Assembly: GCF_002086815.1 (NCBI RefSeq)
Contig: NZ_MVID01000003.1
Span: forward strand, 186,001 to 250,000
DNA: 64,000 nucleotides
Direction of reading: 5' to 3'
DNA from: Mycolicibacterium parafortuitum
GTDB taxonomy: Bacteria; Actinomycetota; Actinomycetes; Mycobacteriales; Mycobacteriaceae
The position numbers and the translations under genes are program-made. Shown here piece after piece: positions 46,252 to 55,411 of the stretch. How positions within the stretch are numbered: position 1 is the stretch's first letter; the number at the start of each line of letters is the position of its first letter. The notes under the pieces are model-generated. The model did no database searches. It worked only from the letters and a program-made list of their open reading frames with translations, and had not been told where the DNA came from.

Positions 46252-46980
46252 CTACTTCGTCTGGGCGATCCAGCCGCCGTCCACCACCAGGTCTGTGGCG
46301 GTGATGAACGAGGCCTCCTCCGAGAGCAGGAAGCGGATGGCGTTGGCGATGTCGGTCGGGAAGCCCAATCGGCCCAATGGAGTTCGCTCCTCCATATTGG
46401 TCCTGCGCGCCGGGCTCTCGCGGTAGAGCGGCTCGATCATCGGGGTCAGGATCGCGCCCGGACACACTGTGTTGGCGCGGATGCCCTCCGGCGCAAGTTG
46501 CAGCGCGAGGCTGCGGGTCAATGAGACCAACGCCGCCTTGCTCACCTGATACGCGTCCAACGGTGAGTCCATGTTGCGCAGGCCGGCGATGCTCGCGACG
46601 TTGACGATGCTCCTGCCCTGGCCCGCGCGGAGATACGGGACGGCGGAGACGATGAGCCGCCGTGTCCCGTGCAGGTTGACCCCCAGCGTGAGGTCCCAGA
46701 CGGACTCCTCGACGTCGAGGCTCGATCCGTCCCGGTCGAACAGCGCGACCCCGGCGGCGTTGACCAGATAGTCGAGGGCACCGCCCGGTATCAGCGACAA
46801 CAGCTCCTCCGGCTCACCGGTCAGCAGGTTGAATGACACGTAGTCGACTCCCGGCGGCAGCACCGGGATGGCCTCGGACACGTCGGTCGCGATGACGTGG
46901 ACGCCGTCTGCTGCCAGGCGGGCCACCGTCGCGGCACCGATCCCGCCACCGGCGCCGGTCACCAGCGCGGTGCGGGTCAT
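46252..46980 (-). CDS. SDR-family oxidoreductase (1)
   Basis: A 242-residue short-chain dehydrogenase. Cofactor motif TGAGGGIGAA near residue 8, an NAAGVA segment, a catalytic serine in VNVASIAGL, and YQVSK as the catalytic Tyr-Lys pair. Ending V-V-D-G-G-W is typical. NAD(H) preference is suggested by Asp after the second strand (ATDVS). The ATG overlaps the esterase stop (ATGA). Probably interconverts an alcohol and ketone in the pathway. Confidence 0.92.
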   Translation of the reverse strand: MTRTALVTGAGGGIGAATVARLAADGVHVIATDVSEAIPVLPPGVDYVSFNLLTGEPEELLSLIPGGALDYLVNAAGVALFDRDGSSLDVEESVWDLTLGVNLHGTRRLIVSAVPYLRAGQGRSIVNVASIAGLRNMDSPLDAYQVSKAALVSLTRSLALQLAPEGIRANTVCPGAILTPMIEPLYRESPARRTNMEERTPLGRLGFPTDIANAIRFLLSEEASFITATDLVVDGGWIAQTK

Positions 46981-47915
46981 CGCTGTTGCACCGCAAGCGC
47001 ATCGGCCAGCCGCCGCCCGGCGAACGCCATCGCGTCGGTGGCCGTCGGGAACACCTCGTCGAGACCGAAGAACCCGTGCACCATGCCGGGGGTCTGATGG
47101 GTCCGCGTCGGCACGCCGGCCTCGGCGAGAGCGGCGGCGTAGAGCTCGCCCTGAGGCCGGATCGGATCGCATTCGGCGAGGATCACCGTGGCCGGGGGCA
47201 GACCTTTCAGGTCGGCGTCGAGGATGCTCACCCGGGGATCGGCGGCGGCATCGCTGCTCGGGAGGTAATTGTCCTGGTGCCACTGCATCTCGTCGCGTTC
47301 GAGCATCACGCCCTGGTACTCGTCGTCGAAACCGCGCGTGAGGTCCGTCGTGGTCACCGGGTACACCAGCAGCTGATGCCGCAGTGCCGGCGCACCGGTG
47401 TCACGGACGTGCAGTGCGACGGCGCCGGCGAGGTTCCCGCCCGCGCTGTCGCCTGCGACGGCCAACCGGGTGGTGTCCACGCCCAGGCCGGAGGCCGGAT
47501 CGGCGGCCCAGTTCAGCGCGTCGATCGCATCCTCGACCGCGGTCGGGAATCGCGATTCCGGTCCGCGGCGGTAGCCGACGGAGAGCACCGCGCTGCCCGA
47601 CGCGTTGGCCAGCAGACGCGTCGCGACGTCGTGGGAGTCGATGCTGCCCAGCAGCCATCCGCCACCGTGGTAGTACACCGTCAGCGGCAGCGCGGCGGCG
47701 TCCTCCGACGGCAGGTACAGCCGACCGGGAATGGTCTGTCCGTCCCGGGTCGGGATCTCCACGTCGCTGACGCGGTGGATCGGCGGCTTCGCCAGCGCCC
47801 CGAAGGTGTCCTCGAAGTTCTGCCGGGCCGTGGGCACAGGCAGCAGGTGGGCGTTCGGGCGCCCGGACTTCTTGGCATCGTCGAGCATCTTCTGGGCGAT
47901 GGGGTCGATCGGCAT
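46977..47915 (-). CDS. Alpha/beta hydrolase, hormone-sensitive-lipase type
   Basis: A 312-residue esterase with the HSL oxyanion motif HGGGW, nucleophile serine in GDSAGG, acid in AECDPIRPQGE and histidine in MVHGFFG. The start at 47915 has GGAG upstream and avoids a 60-residue implausible extension. In this array it could cleave the ester or lactone made by the Baeyer-Villiger-type enzyme; that role is inferred. 45 bases after the ligase gene. Confidence 0.92.
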   Translation of the reverse strand: MPIDPIAQKMLDDAKKSGRPNAHLLPVPTARQNFEDTFGALAKPPIHRVSDVEIPTRDGQTIPGRLYLPSEDAAALPLTVYYHGGGWLLGSIDSHDVATRLLANASGSAVLSVGYRRGPESRFPTAVEDAIDALNWAADPASGLGVDTTRLAVAGDSAGGNLAGAVALHVRDTGAPALRHQLLVYPVTTTDLTRGFDDEYQGVMLERDEMQWHQDNYLPSSDAAADPRVSILDADLKGLPPATVILAECDPIRPQGELYAAALAEAGVPTRTHQTPGMVHGFFGLDEVFPTATDAMAFAGRRLADALAVQQR

Positions 47916-47959
47916 CGGTACTCCTGAAAGTGTTGCGGGGAAAGAATCGTCGGTTCGGG

Positions 47960-49336
47960 TCACACGCGTTCGTAGTAGCGGCGCATCTCCCAGTCGGTGA
48001 CGGTGTGCGAATCGAATGCGACCAGTTCGCTTCGGGACGACGACAGCAGGTGGTCGAACACGTCGTCTCCGAGCGCGGCGCGGGCCATCTTGCACTCTTC
48101 GAACAGGCGCAGCGCCTGATGCAACGAGGTCGGGACGATCGGCACGCCGGTACCGGTCCAGGCATTGCCGTCGAAGATGTCGGGTGCGGGTAGTTCGCGC
48201 GCGATCCCGTCGAGCCCGGCGGCGATGGTGGCCGAGTACGCGTAATAGGGGTTGACGTCACCACCGGGGATGCGGTTCTCGACCCGGAAGGACGGACCCG
48301 TACCCACCAATCGGAACGCACACGATCGGTTGTCGGCGCCGAGCGCGATCGCGGTGCCGGCGAACTGGTCGGGCTGGAACCGCTTGTAGGAGTTGACCGT
48401 CGGGGCCAGCAGCAGCGTCATGTCGGCGGCGTGGGTCAACTGGCCTGCGACGAACGAGCCGAACTTCCCGGACATGCCGCCGCTCTCCTCCGACCAGCTC
48501 AACGGGCTGCCGTCCGAGGACCACATACTGACGTGCAGATGGCAGGAGGAACCGACGTCGTCGATCTTCGGTTTCGCCATGAACGTCACCGTCAGGTCCG
48601 CGGCGTGGGCGAGTTGCTTGACCCCGTACTTGAACAGCACGTGCCGGTCGGCCATCTCCAGCGTGTCGCAGTAGTCGAGGGTGACTTCCTGCTGTCCGAG
48701 CCCCCACTCCGGCTTCGACGACTCGATGGAGACACCGAAGCCGGGCATCTGGTTGCGGATCCGCTCGATGAACCAGTCGTCGCGGCCGGCTTGGACCATC
48801 TGATAGTCAGAGCGGTAGTCCGACAACATCTTCAAGTTCTGATAGCCCAGCTCCCAGGCCTGCCGGGGTGGGGTGGCGGCAAGGAAGAACTCCAGCTCCG
48901 ACGCGAACTTGAACGCCAGGCCCTGCTCGCGCGCCCGCTCGATCTGCTGTCGCAGGATGGTGCGGGGGGCGACCGCCAGCATGGTGTCCGAATCCGCTTC
49001 GTAGGCATCGCAGATGACCAGTGCGGCGTGCGGCTCCCAGGGAACCCGCCGCAGCGTGGTCACATCGGGAACCAGACGGATGTCGGCCCACCCGTTGTCC
49101 GCATTGGACACGGGCAGATCCAGCGGGTTCATCTCCAGGTCGACCGCGAAGATGAAGCTGCTGGCGTTGATCCCGGTGCCGCTGAGGCCCAGCGACCGGA
49201 ACGCCGGGATCGTCAGCCGTTTGCCGACGAGGCGACCGTAGGGGTCGGGTGTGGCACAGACGACCGTGTTGATCTCTCCGGTCGCGGCGAGCTTCTCGAA
49301 CTGGTCGAGGTCGAGCAGGGTTGATTCGTCGGTCAT
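47960..49336 (-). CDS. Glutamine-synthetase-like ligase (gamma-glutamyl-amine synthetase type, 1)
   Basis: A 458-residue member of the GlnA superfamily. Catalytic-fold landmarks are FASELEFFL, GQQEVTLDY, GSSCHLHVSMW (usual GSGMHVHQSL), VNSYKRFQPDQF, and the R-x-E-x-R site FRVENRIPGGDVNPYYA. The substitutions fit PuuA/IpuC-type enzymes that join glutamate to an amine using ATP rather than true ammonia-assimilating glutamine synthetase. It overlaps a second, diverged copy (ATGA). A paralogous pair may glutamylate two amines or form a hetero-oligomer. Confidence 0.9.
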   Translation of the reverse strand: MTDESTLLDLDQFEKLAATGEINTVVCATPDPYGRLVGKRLTIPAFRSLGLSGTGINASSFIFAVDLEMNPLDLPVSNADNGWADIRLVPDVTTLRRVPWEPHAALVICDAYEADSDTMLAVAPRTILRQQIERAREQGLAFKFASELEFFLAATPPRQAWELGYQNLKMLSDYRSDYQMVQAGRDDWFIERIRNQMPGFGVSIESSKPEWGLGQQEVTLDYCDTLEMADRHVLFKYGVKQLAHAADLTVTFMAKPKIDDVGSSCHLHVSMWSSDGSPLSWSEESGGMSGKFGSFVAGQLTHAADMTLLLAPTVNSYKRFQPDQFAGTAIALGADNRSCAFRLVGTGPSFRVENRIPGGDVNPYYAYSATIAAGLDGIARELPAPDIFDGNAWTGTGVPIVPTSLHQALRLFEECKMARAALGDDVFDHLLSSSRSELVAFDSHTVTDWEMRRYYERV

Positions 49337-50604
49337 TGATGCTCCAGGTGGCGGGTGAGTTCCCAGGACGTGATGTTGGTGCGCAGCCACTGCGCATAGC
49401 GGTCGGCTTCGGCACGGCGGGTGGCGGCGAACGACGTGCAGAACGCCTTGCCGAGCAGATCGGGTAGCCACGGCGAATGCTCGAAGGCCTCCAGTGCGGT
49501 CGTCAGGTCGCCGGGCAGTGACACCGGCTCCTCATCGCCGGGTGGTAACCCGAGATCGTTCTCCAGGCCGTGCAGACCCGCGGCCAGCAGCGCCGATGCC
49601 GCCAGATAGGGGCTGGTGTCGGCGCCCGGCCTGCGATGCTCCACCCGAGCGGATTTCGTGTCGTTGAGGATCACTCTGCAGGCCGCACCGCGATCGTCGT
49701 AGCCGTAGGTGGCCGCGGTCGGGGTGAACATCTCCGGATCGATGCGCTTGTAGGAGTTGACGTACGGGTTGAACAGTGCGGTGGTGTCGGCCATGCCTGC
49801 GAGCAGGCCGGCCAGGTATCGGGTGGCGTCGCCGGACAGCGCGCCGTGGCCGTCGGAGAACACGTTCACACCGTCTCGGTTCAAGCTGGAGTGCACGTGA
49901 CCACCCGCGCCGGACTTGTCGCCGTAGGGTTTTGCCATGAAGCTGGCGTGCAGACCGCGTTCGGCGCACAGGTCGCGCAGATATTGACGGGCCCGGACCG
50001 CGGAGTCAGCGGCCTGGCACGCCGGAGCCGGCGCCATCGTGAACTCGAAGAACCCCGGCCCCAGCTCGGTGTGGAACATCTCGATCTCGACACCGACGGC
50101 ATGCATGCGGTCAATGAATTCTGCTGCCAGGCTGTGGGACTGGGCGACCCTGCTGAGTGAGTAGGCGCTCTCGGTGGAGCCCAGCGGCCGGCGTGCGTCG
50201 GCTGCCGGGCCGTCCTGGAACAGCCAGAACTCGTACTCGAAGCCCAGCACCGGTTCCAGGCCGTGTTCGGCGTAGCGGTCGACGAGCGCGCGCAGGCAGT
50301 GGCGTGGCGACATCTCGATCGGTGTCCCGTCGGCGGCGACCATGTCGGCGATCACGGCGTCGGTGCCCGGGCGCCAAGGCAATTCGACCCGGGTCGATTC
50401 GTCGGGAACGAGCAGCGCGTCGGGATATCCGTTGGCGGCGTTGCTGACCGGTGTGTCGGTCACCTCGTCGGCGACGGAGAGGCCGTAGAGGATGGTGCAG
50501 AACGACAGGCTGGTCGGGTTCACGGTCTTCTCGCTGCGGACCAGCTTTCCCCGGATTCCGAGGTCGTAGTCGGGCACCTCGAGTTGTGTCATCGCCACCG
50601 GCAT
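49333..50604 (-). CDS. Glutamine-synthetase-like ligase (gamma-glutamyl-amine synthetase type, 2)
   Basis: A 423-residue paralogue with GFEYEFWLF, HTELGPGFFEFTM, GAGGHVHSSL, VNSYKRIDPEMF, and ARVEHRRPGADTSPYLA. Its N-terminal domain is shortened relative to copy 1 and lacks a clear complete beta-grasp beginning. The ATG at 50604 has AGGAG seven bases upstream and shares one base with the stop of the preceding gene; a GTG three bases earlier is possible. Likely forms or modifies a gamma-glutamyl amide. Confidence 0.88.
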   Translation of the reverse strand: MPVAMTQLEVPDYDLGIRGKLVRSEKTVNPTSLSFCTILYGLSVADEVTDTPVSNAANGYPDALLVPDESTRVELPWRPGTDAVIADMVAADGTPIEMSPRHCLRALVDRYAEHGLEPVLGFEYEFWLFQDGPAADARRPLGSTESAYSLSRVAQSHSLAAEFIDRMHAVGVEIEMFHTELGPGFFEFTMAPAPACQAADSAVRARQYLRDLCAERGLHASFMAKPYGDKSGAGGHVHSSLNRDGVNVFSDGHGALSGDATRYLAGLLAGMADTTALFNPYVNSYKRIDPEMFTPTAATYGYDDRGAACRVILNDTKSARVEHRRPGADTSPYLAASALLAAGLHGLENDLGLPPGDEEPVSLPGDLTTALEAFEHSPWLPDLLGKAFCTSFAATRRAEADRYAQWLRTNITSWELTRHLEHQ

Positions 50605-51662
50605 CACACGTCTCCTCGTCGGGTCGGTCTACGGGAGGGACTACGTCCGACCCGCTCGTATACGTGGTCGGGAACATCGGCGGGGTCGCGGTACACCCAC
50701 CAGGTGCACTCGGTGACCGGGTTGTCTGGGTTCCAGGTCGGCGCGTCGATCACCCGGGTGGGGAAACCCAGCCGGTCGATCGGCATCACCTCGTTGAGCA
50801 GGCAGCAGTGCACGCAGTAGCTGCAGATGCCGACGGTGTTCCACGCCCAGTCGTGGCGCTCGGTGGTCACGGCGAATCCGTACGGGCCGGCGGCTCTCGG
50901 GGCGCCGTCGGTGATGCGTGTGTCCAGGCTGCGCCCTCCCGATCCGCATGGGGCGAACCGGAATCCGACCCGGGTGGGCTCGGTGATGATCTCGATGTCG
51001 CCCTGCCGGCCGGTACCGGCCAGATGGGCGTGGAAGCCGTCGACGATCGCAATCATGAGCTGGTGGGCGGAGGTCTCCCACGGTTGATTGCTCAGCGCAT
51101 AGCGTCGCTCGTGCACGTCGTACCAGTCGGCCATCAACGCATCCCACAGAGCGCCCAGGGCGTGTTCGCCGACGGTCCGCACGGCGATGTCGATGAGTCC
51201 GCTGACCCGGTCCACCGCGCGATCGTGTACGCCCTGCCAGACCGAGCGGGCCGCCTCGATCGCCGCCGCCGCGTCCGGTCGCCGCTCGCGACAGGCGGCG
51301 GCGGCCGCGCCGACCGCGGCCACGAACTCCGGCCACTGCGCTTCGATACCGTCCATGGCCCGCCGGCCGATCAGTGCGGTAAGACGGGACGCCGCCTCGT
51401 CGACGAGATCTGGTGCCACACCGTGTGATTCGATCCATGCTCGGATCGACATCGGCCACCGTTCGTACACATCGCGCAGTTCCTCGGCTTCGGTGACCGA
51501 GATCTCGACCAGTTCCGCCGCGGCCCGCCAGTCGCCGCGCTCCAAGTGCTCGGTGGCGACGCGAAATGTCCCCTTGGCCAGTTCATCCCAGGTGCCGACG
51601 CGTGCCGGGCGCCCCAGCGCCGGTTCGTAGGCCACCACGGTGGCGGTCTCGGTTTCGGTCAT
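50604..51662 (-). CDS. Unrecognised Cys-rich protein
   Basis: A 352-residue soluble protein that I cannot assign. The N-terminal 200 residues are helical and Ala/Glu-rich. The C-terminal half is beta-rich and contains a striking cysteine set: C239 in APCGSGG, then C280-x2-C283-x2-C286-C287 in ICSYCVHCC, and one more in VTECTWW. The spacing suggests a zinc or iron-sulfur site. WAWNTVG precedes the cluster. It is translationally coupled on both sides (ATGA with the SDR, TGATG with the ligase), so it must belong to the pathway. A metal-dependent enzyme acting on the pathway substrate is the simplest guess. Confidence 0.72.
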   Translation of the reverse strand: MTETETATVVAYEPALGRPARVGTWDELAKGTFRVATEHLERGDWRAAAELVEISVTEAEELRDVYERWPMSIRAWIESHGVAPDLVDEAASRLTALIGRRAMDGIEAQWPEFVAAVGAAAAACRERRPDAAAAIEAARSVWQGVHDRAVDRVSGLIDIAVRTVGEHALGALWDALMADWYDVHERRYALSNQPWETSAHQLMIAIVDGFHAHLAGTGRQGDIEIITEPTRVGFRFAPCGSGGRSLDTRITDGAPRAAGPYGFAVTTERHDWAWNTVGICSYCVHCCLLNEVMPIDRLGFPTRVIDAPTWNPDNPVTECTWWVYRDPADVPDHVYERVGRSPSRRPTRRGDV

Positions 51663-52432
51663 GTGAGCTGGAAACCTCCGTCGACGCGCAGGTCGCTGCC
51701 GGTGATGTAGGCGGCCTGGTCGCTGAGCAGGAAGGCGACGGCGTGCGCGATGTCGGCGGGCGCCGCGAAGCGCCCCGCCGGCACCCGAGGGGCGAGTGCC
51801 GGCGGGAGTTCGGTGGTGTCGCCGTGGGCGGCAGCCATCGGCGTGGCGACGAATCCCGGTGAGACGCTGTTGACCCGCACCCCGTCGGCGGCGAGCGCAC
51901 GCGCCGCGCTCTGTGTCAGCATCTGTAGCCCCGCCTTGGACGCCGCGTACTGCGGGGACGGATCGGGATTGGACAACGCGACCACGCGCCCCGCTTCGAT
52001 CGAGCTGATGTTCACCACGGCGGCCGGCGACGCGCGGCGTAACACCGGGGTGAGCGCGTCGATGGTGTTGTAGGCACCCATCAGGTTGATCTCCAGGCAG
52101 CGCAGCCACAGCGCGCGGTCCACGCCGGAGAAGCCCGTATCGTCGATCACGCCTGCACAGTTGACCAGATAGGCCACGTTCTCGGGTGCGGCACCGGACA
52201 ACTTGTCCAGCAGGTCCGGTTCCCGCACGTCGAGCGCCACCCCCGCCTGCAGATGGTCCGGGAAATCGGGATCTGGTTGCGGCGCTTTAAGATCCATCCG
52301 GATCGTGCGCACGCCCGCCGTCATCAGCGTCCGGGCGATCGCGGCGCCGATCCCCGACGCGGCGCCGGTCACCAACGCGTCGCCTCCGCTGAAGGTGAGG
52401 GGCAGGGCGGGAACGGGACGGCCTGCACTCAT
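51659..52432 (-). CDS. SDR-family oxidoreductase (2)
   Basis: A 257-residue short-chain dehydrogenase. TGAASGIGAA cofactor motif, VNCAGV, NISSIEAG with the catalytic serine, and YAASK as the Tyr-Lys pair are present; it ends in LRVDGGFQ. The aspartate in RMDLK implies NAD(H). Both ends overlap neighbouring genes by ATGA, so expression is coupled with the DUF1116 and Cys-rich genes. Confidence 0.92.
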   Translation of the reverse strand: MSAGRPVPALPLTFSGGDALVTGAASGIGAAIARTLMTAGVRTIRMDLKAPQPDPDFPDHLQAGVALDVREPDLLDKLSGAAPENVAYLVNCAGVIDDTGFSGVDRALWLRCLEINLMGAYNTIDALTPVLRRASPAAVVNISSIEAGRVVALSNPDPSPQYAASKAGLQMLTQSAARALAADGVRVNSVSPGFVATPMAAAHGDTTELPPALAPRVPAGRFAAPADIAHAVAFLLSDQAAYITGSDLRVDGGFQLT

Positions 52433-53715
52433 CGCGCGCCGAAACGACGCTGGTGTTCGGCGAGCGCATCGGCGAAGCACTCCCGCGGCGCGCGGATCAC
52501 GCCCGCACCGATCTGTCCCCCGTCGCGGCCGGCCAGACCCACGTCCATCACCGGCAGCACCCCGGTCTCGAGGACTTTGCGCGCATCGATGCCGGTCGGG
52601 GTGCCCCGGAAGGCGAACTGCGGGATGCGATAGGTGCTGTTCTCGCCGTGGGTGATCGAGTACATCTCCAGGTTGCGCTCGATCATCACCTGGGGCGACC
52701 CGCCCTGATACTCCTGCAGCGACAACGCGCACGCCTGGGCGAATCCGCCGAGGCCCACCGTCTCGGTGATGGGAGACTCGCCGCCCATCCAGGTGATCTC
52801 GTCTTCGGTGTGCCCCGCGAACAGCTTTCCCTGGTGGATGGGCGGTGGCCCCTCGAACCAGGTGTCGCCGAGCCCGGCGAGCTTCACCGCGAAGCCCCGG
52901 CAGCTGAACGCCATCGCCGAAACGAGCGTCGACCCGGGCACCACCATCGCGTCGGCAGAGGCCTTGGCCGCTGCCATCGAGAGCCGGAGGAAGAAGTAGT
53001 CGTTCTCAGCGAGGTGAAGCATCGTCTCGCGGACGCCGGGCACTCGATCGTCGCACATGTCGAGGATAGCGGGCATGATTTCCCGGTTGAACAGGATGGA
53101 GGCCGCCGCGTTGCGGCTGTGCACCTCGTCGCCCATCCGCAGCGCACGGGCGATCAACGGCTTGAGCGCGATCCCGCCGCGGCGGCGGATCGCCTCCCCG
53201 ACCACGGGCGCGAGCACGGTGTTGACGTGCAGCAGGCGTTGGTGGACGCCCTCGTCGTAGCAGCCGTAGTTCAGCCGGCGGGGCTCCTTGCCTTCGTAGA
53301 AGTTGCAGAAGCCCCTGTTCCCATGGGTGCGGTTCTCCACCACGAACACCGGCATGGATGCGGTGTAGATGCCGGCCAGCGATCCGACGGCCGCGTAGTC
53401 CTGGCAGGCGCCGACCTCGATGCGGCCCGAGTCGAATCCCGCGATCGCGTCCTCCCGGCTGTCCGCGAGCCCCTCGAACAGCGCCCCACCGATCAGCGCC
53501 TCACGCTGACCGCCGGTGTACTGCGACCACTCCATCGGCGCCCCGGAGGTGAGCACCAGATTGTCGCGGTATCCCGGCAGCACATCGCGCGCCGCGGCCA
53601 CGTCGACCACCCACGGGTCGGCGGCGTCGAGCCGCTCGAATGCCAGCGCGTTGGCGTGCTCGACCGACGTGAAGCCGAGAGCGGGATCGGTGCTCAGATC
53701 CGTGGCGCTCACCAT
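52429..53715 (-). CDS. DUF1116 protein, AllG/YlbE-like
   Basis: A 428-residue protein matching the DUF1116 pattern of E. coli YlbE/AllG and YahG: LTSGAPMEWSQYTGG, LNYGCYDEGVHQRLLH, GGIALKPLIARALRMGDEVHSRNAA, and GGSPQVMIERN. AllG is one subunit of the oxamate carbamoyltransferase (AllFGH), but no FdrA/AllF-like or AllH-like partner is visible here. That makes a carbamoyl-transfer role uncertain; it may have been recruited to another acyl or carbamoyl chemistry. ATG 53715 overlaps the preceding SDR gene by seven bases. Confidence 0.85.
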   Translation of the reverse strand: MVSATDLSTDPALGFTSVEHANALAFERLDAADPWVVDVAAARDVLPGYRDNLVLTSGAPMEWSQYTGGQREALIGGALFEGLADSREDAIAGFDSGRIEVGACQDYAAVGSLAGIYTASMPVFVVENRTHGNRGFCNFYEGKEPRRLNYGCYDEGVHQRLLHVNTVLAPVVGEAIRRRGGIALKPLIARALRMGDEVHSRNAAASILFNREIMPAILDMCDDRVPGVRETMLHLAENDYFFLRLSMAAAKASADAMVVPGSTLVSAMAFSCRGFAVKLAGLGDTWFEGPPPIHQGKLFAGHTEDEITWMGGESPITETVGLGGFAQACALSLQEYQGGSPQVMIERNLEMYSITHGENSTYRIPQFAFRGTPTGIDARKVLETGVLPVMDVGLAGRDGGQIGAGVIRAPRECFADALAEHQRRFGAR

Positions 53716-54440
53716 GCGACGACACCGCCGTCCACCAGCAGGGTCTGCGCCGTGATGAACGAGGCCCGCGGGGAGAGCAGGAACTCGACGGCCTCGGCCA
53801 CCTCCGAGGGCTCGCCGATGCGCTTGAGCATCGCGTACGACGCACTGACTTCTTCGCCTCCGGACACCCTCGCCATCGACGGGCTCATCGGGGCGCGGAT
53901 CACCCCCGGGGCGACGTTGTTGACCCGGATGGACCGCGGTGCAAGCTCTTCGGCGATGTAGCGCGTGTAGGCGGCGATGCCGGCCTTGGTGGCTCCGTAG
54001 ACCGACGCTCCGCGGAATCGGCCGAAGTGTCCGGTCAGGCTGCCGACGTTGACGATGGCGCTACCCGCGGTCAGCAGAGGCGCTACGGCGTCGGTGACCC
54101 GGGCCATCCCGGCGATGTTGACCTGGAACATCAGCTCGAGCTTGGCCTCGTCGATCTCTCCGAGGAACGAATCCCGCAGGATGCCAGCGCAATTGACCAG
54201 GCCGTAGAGCGTCTCACCGTCGGCAACCGTCGACGCCACCGCCGAATCGACGTCGGCGCGATCCGTCACGTCCATGACCAGGGGCAGGGTGCCCTCCAGC
54301 CCGTCCCGGCCGAAGTCCACGGCATCGACGGCGCCCTTGAGGTCGGCCGCCACCGGCACGTACCCGCTCTGCAGCAATCTGCGGCAGATCGCCTGCCCGA
54401 TGACCCCGGCACCGCCGGTCACGATGACTTTGTTTCCCAA
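53709..54440 (-). CDS. SDR-family oxidoreductase (3), first gene of the array
   Basis: A 243-residue short-chain dehydrogenase. TGGAGVIGQA, VNCAGI, VGSLTGHFG for the serine region, and YGATK for the Tyr-Lys pair are present; it ends LLVDGGVVAW. The start is a TTG at 54440 with GAGG close upstream; no ATG or GTG is nearby. It heads the leftward array, 62 bases from the regulator-type element at 54503. Confidence 0.9.
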   Translation of the reverse strand: MGNKVIVTGGAGVIGQAICRRLLQSGYVPVAADLKGAVDAVDFGRDGLEGTLPLVMDVTDRADVDSAVASTVADGETLYGLVNCAGILRDSFLGEIDEAKLELMFQVNIAGMARVTDAVAPLLTAGSAIVNVGSLTGHFGRFRGASVYGATKAGIAAYTRYIAEELAPRSIRVNNVAPGVIRAPMSPSMARVSGGEEVSASYAMLKRIGEPSEVAEAVEFLLSPRASFITAQTLLVDGGVVAW

Positions 54441-54502
54441 CGCCTCAACCCTTCTCGGCTGGTGACTCGAATCACGAACTGAACGTTAGTTTCGTGCATA
54501 AA

Positions 54503-54530
54503 GACCTATTGGTCAAGTTTTTAGTTCTTT
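54503..54530. promoter_or_regulatory. Composite operator A between SDR array and GntR regulator
   Basis: GACCTATTGGTC (54503-54514, perfect 4-bp arms), two bases, then GTTTTTAGTTCTTT (54517-54530). The same arrangement, with the 14-mer identical, recurs inverted upstream of the permease gene at 56992-57019. Such a shared element between a regulator, its divergent operon and a transporter strongly suggests the regulator's binding site. Confidence 0.75.
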
Positions 54531-54650
54531 TATTTGGCGATGCCCGGAGCATCTCCCGAACCGGTGCGGCCTTTGGTCTAAAGGGCTGGACAAAACCCCC
54601 TTACGAGGGCCGATGCGGTACCGTGCTGGCAAACGAAAGGGGGGCTCCAC

Positions 54651-55388
54651 ATGAGTGCGGAACGCCCGTCGGCGCTGAGCCCGGTCCGGCAGATCCCGGC
54701 CCACGAGCTCGTGGTCGACCAGATGCGCCGGGCGCTGGAACTGGGTCAGTTCCGGCCCGGCGACCGGCTACCGACCGAACGTGAACTCTCCGAAATGCTC
54801 GACGTGTCCAGGACCACGGTCCGCACCGCGGTTGCGGTCCTGGAACGCGAAGGCCTGATCGCGGTGCGCCGCGGCCGCGGGGGCGGGTTCACCGTGCAGG
54901 CCCCGCACGTCGACCCCGCCGAGATGCGCCGCGAGCTGCGCCGCAACAAGCGGGCGATCCGCGACGCCTTCGACTACCGCATCGTGGTCGAAACCGGCGC
55001 CACCCGGCTGGCAGCCGCCCGTCGTCGTGCGATCGACCTGGCCGATCTGCGCAAACTGCTCGGCGGCATGGAATCCGCCTTGAACATCGCCCTGCAGGAG
55101 CAGTCCGCCCAGCGCACCATCGAGTTCCAGACCCTGGACACCGCCTTCCACATGGGCATCGCGCAGGCGGCCCAGAACGACCGCCTGCTCGATGCCGTCG
55201 GCGATGCCCGCCGCCGCATGTGGCTTCCGGTGGGCGCCATCTTCGGTCGGTTGGAGCCCAACGCCAACGACTTTCACGAATCGATCCTCGAGGCGATCGA
55301 GGAACGCGAGCCCGAGCTGGCCGCGTCGCGGATGGAAGCTCACATCAACGACACCCGGAACACCCTGGAGAGCTGGCTCAAGCGCTGA
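54651..55388 (+). CDS. FadR-subfamily GntR transcriptional regulator
   Basis: A 245-residue regulator. The winged helix-turn-helix (about 18-82) reads GDRLPTERELSEMLDVSRTT then VRTAVAVLEREGLIAVRRGRGGG. The C-terminal FCD ligand domain is all-helical, with metal-ligand-type residues in DYRIVVE, DTAFHMGIA and ANDFHESIL. FCD regulators usually respond to organic acids or amino-acid derivatives and repress a divergent catabolic operon. AAAGGGGG precedes the ATG. It is divergent from the SDR/ligase array and next to the permease. Confidence 0.93.
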   Translation: MSAERPSALSPVRQIPAHELVVDQMRRALELGQFRPGDRLPTERELSEMLDVSRTTVRTAVAVLEREGLIAVRRGRGGGFTVQAPHVDPAEMRRELRRNKRAIRDAFDYRIVVETGATRLAAARRRAIDLADLRKLLGGMESALNIALQEQSAQRTIEFQTLDTAFHMGIAQAAQNDRLLDAVGDARRRMWLPVGAIFGRLEPNANDFHESILEAIEEREPELAASRMEAHINDTRNTLESWLKR

Positions 55389-55411
55389 GCCGGCGGCGGA
55401 GGCGCGGAACA

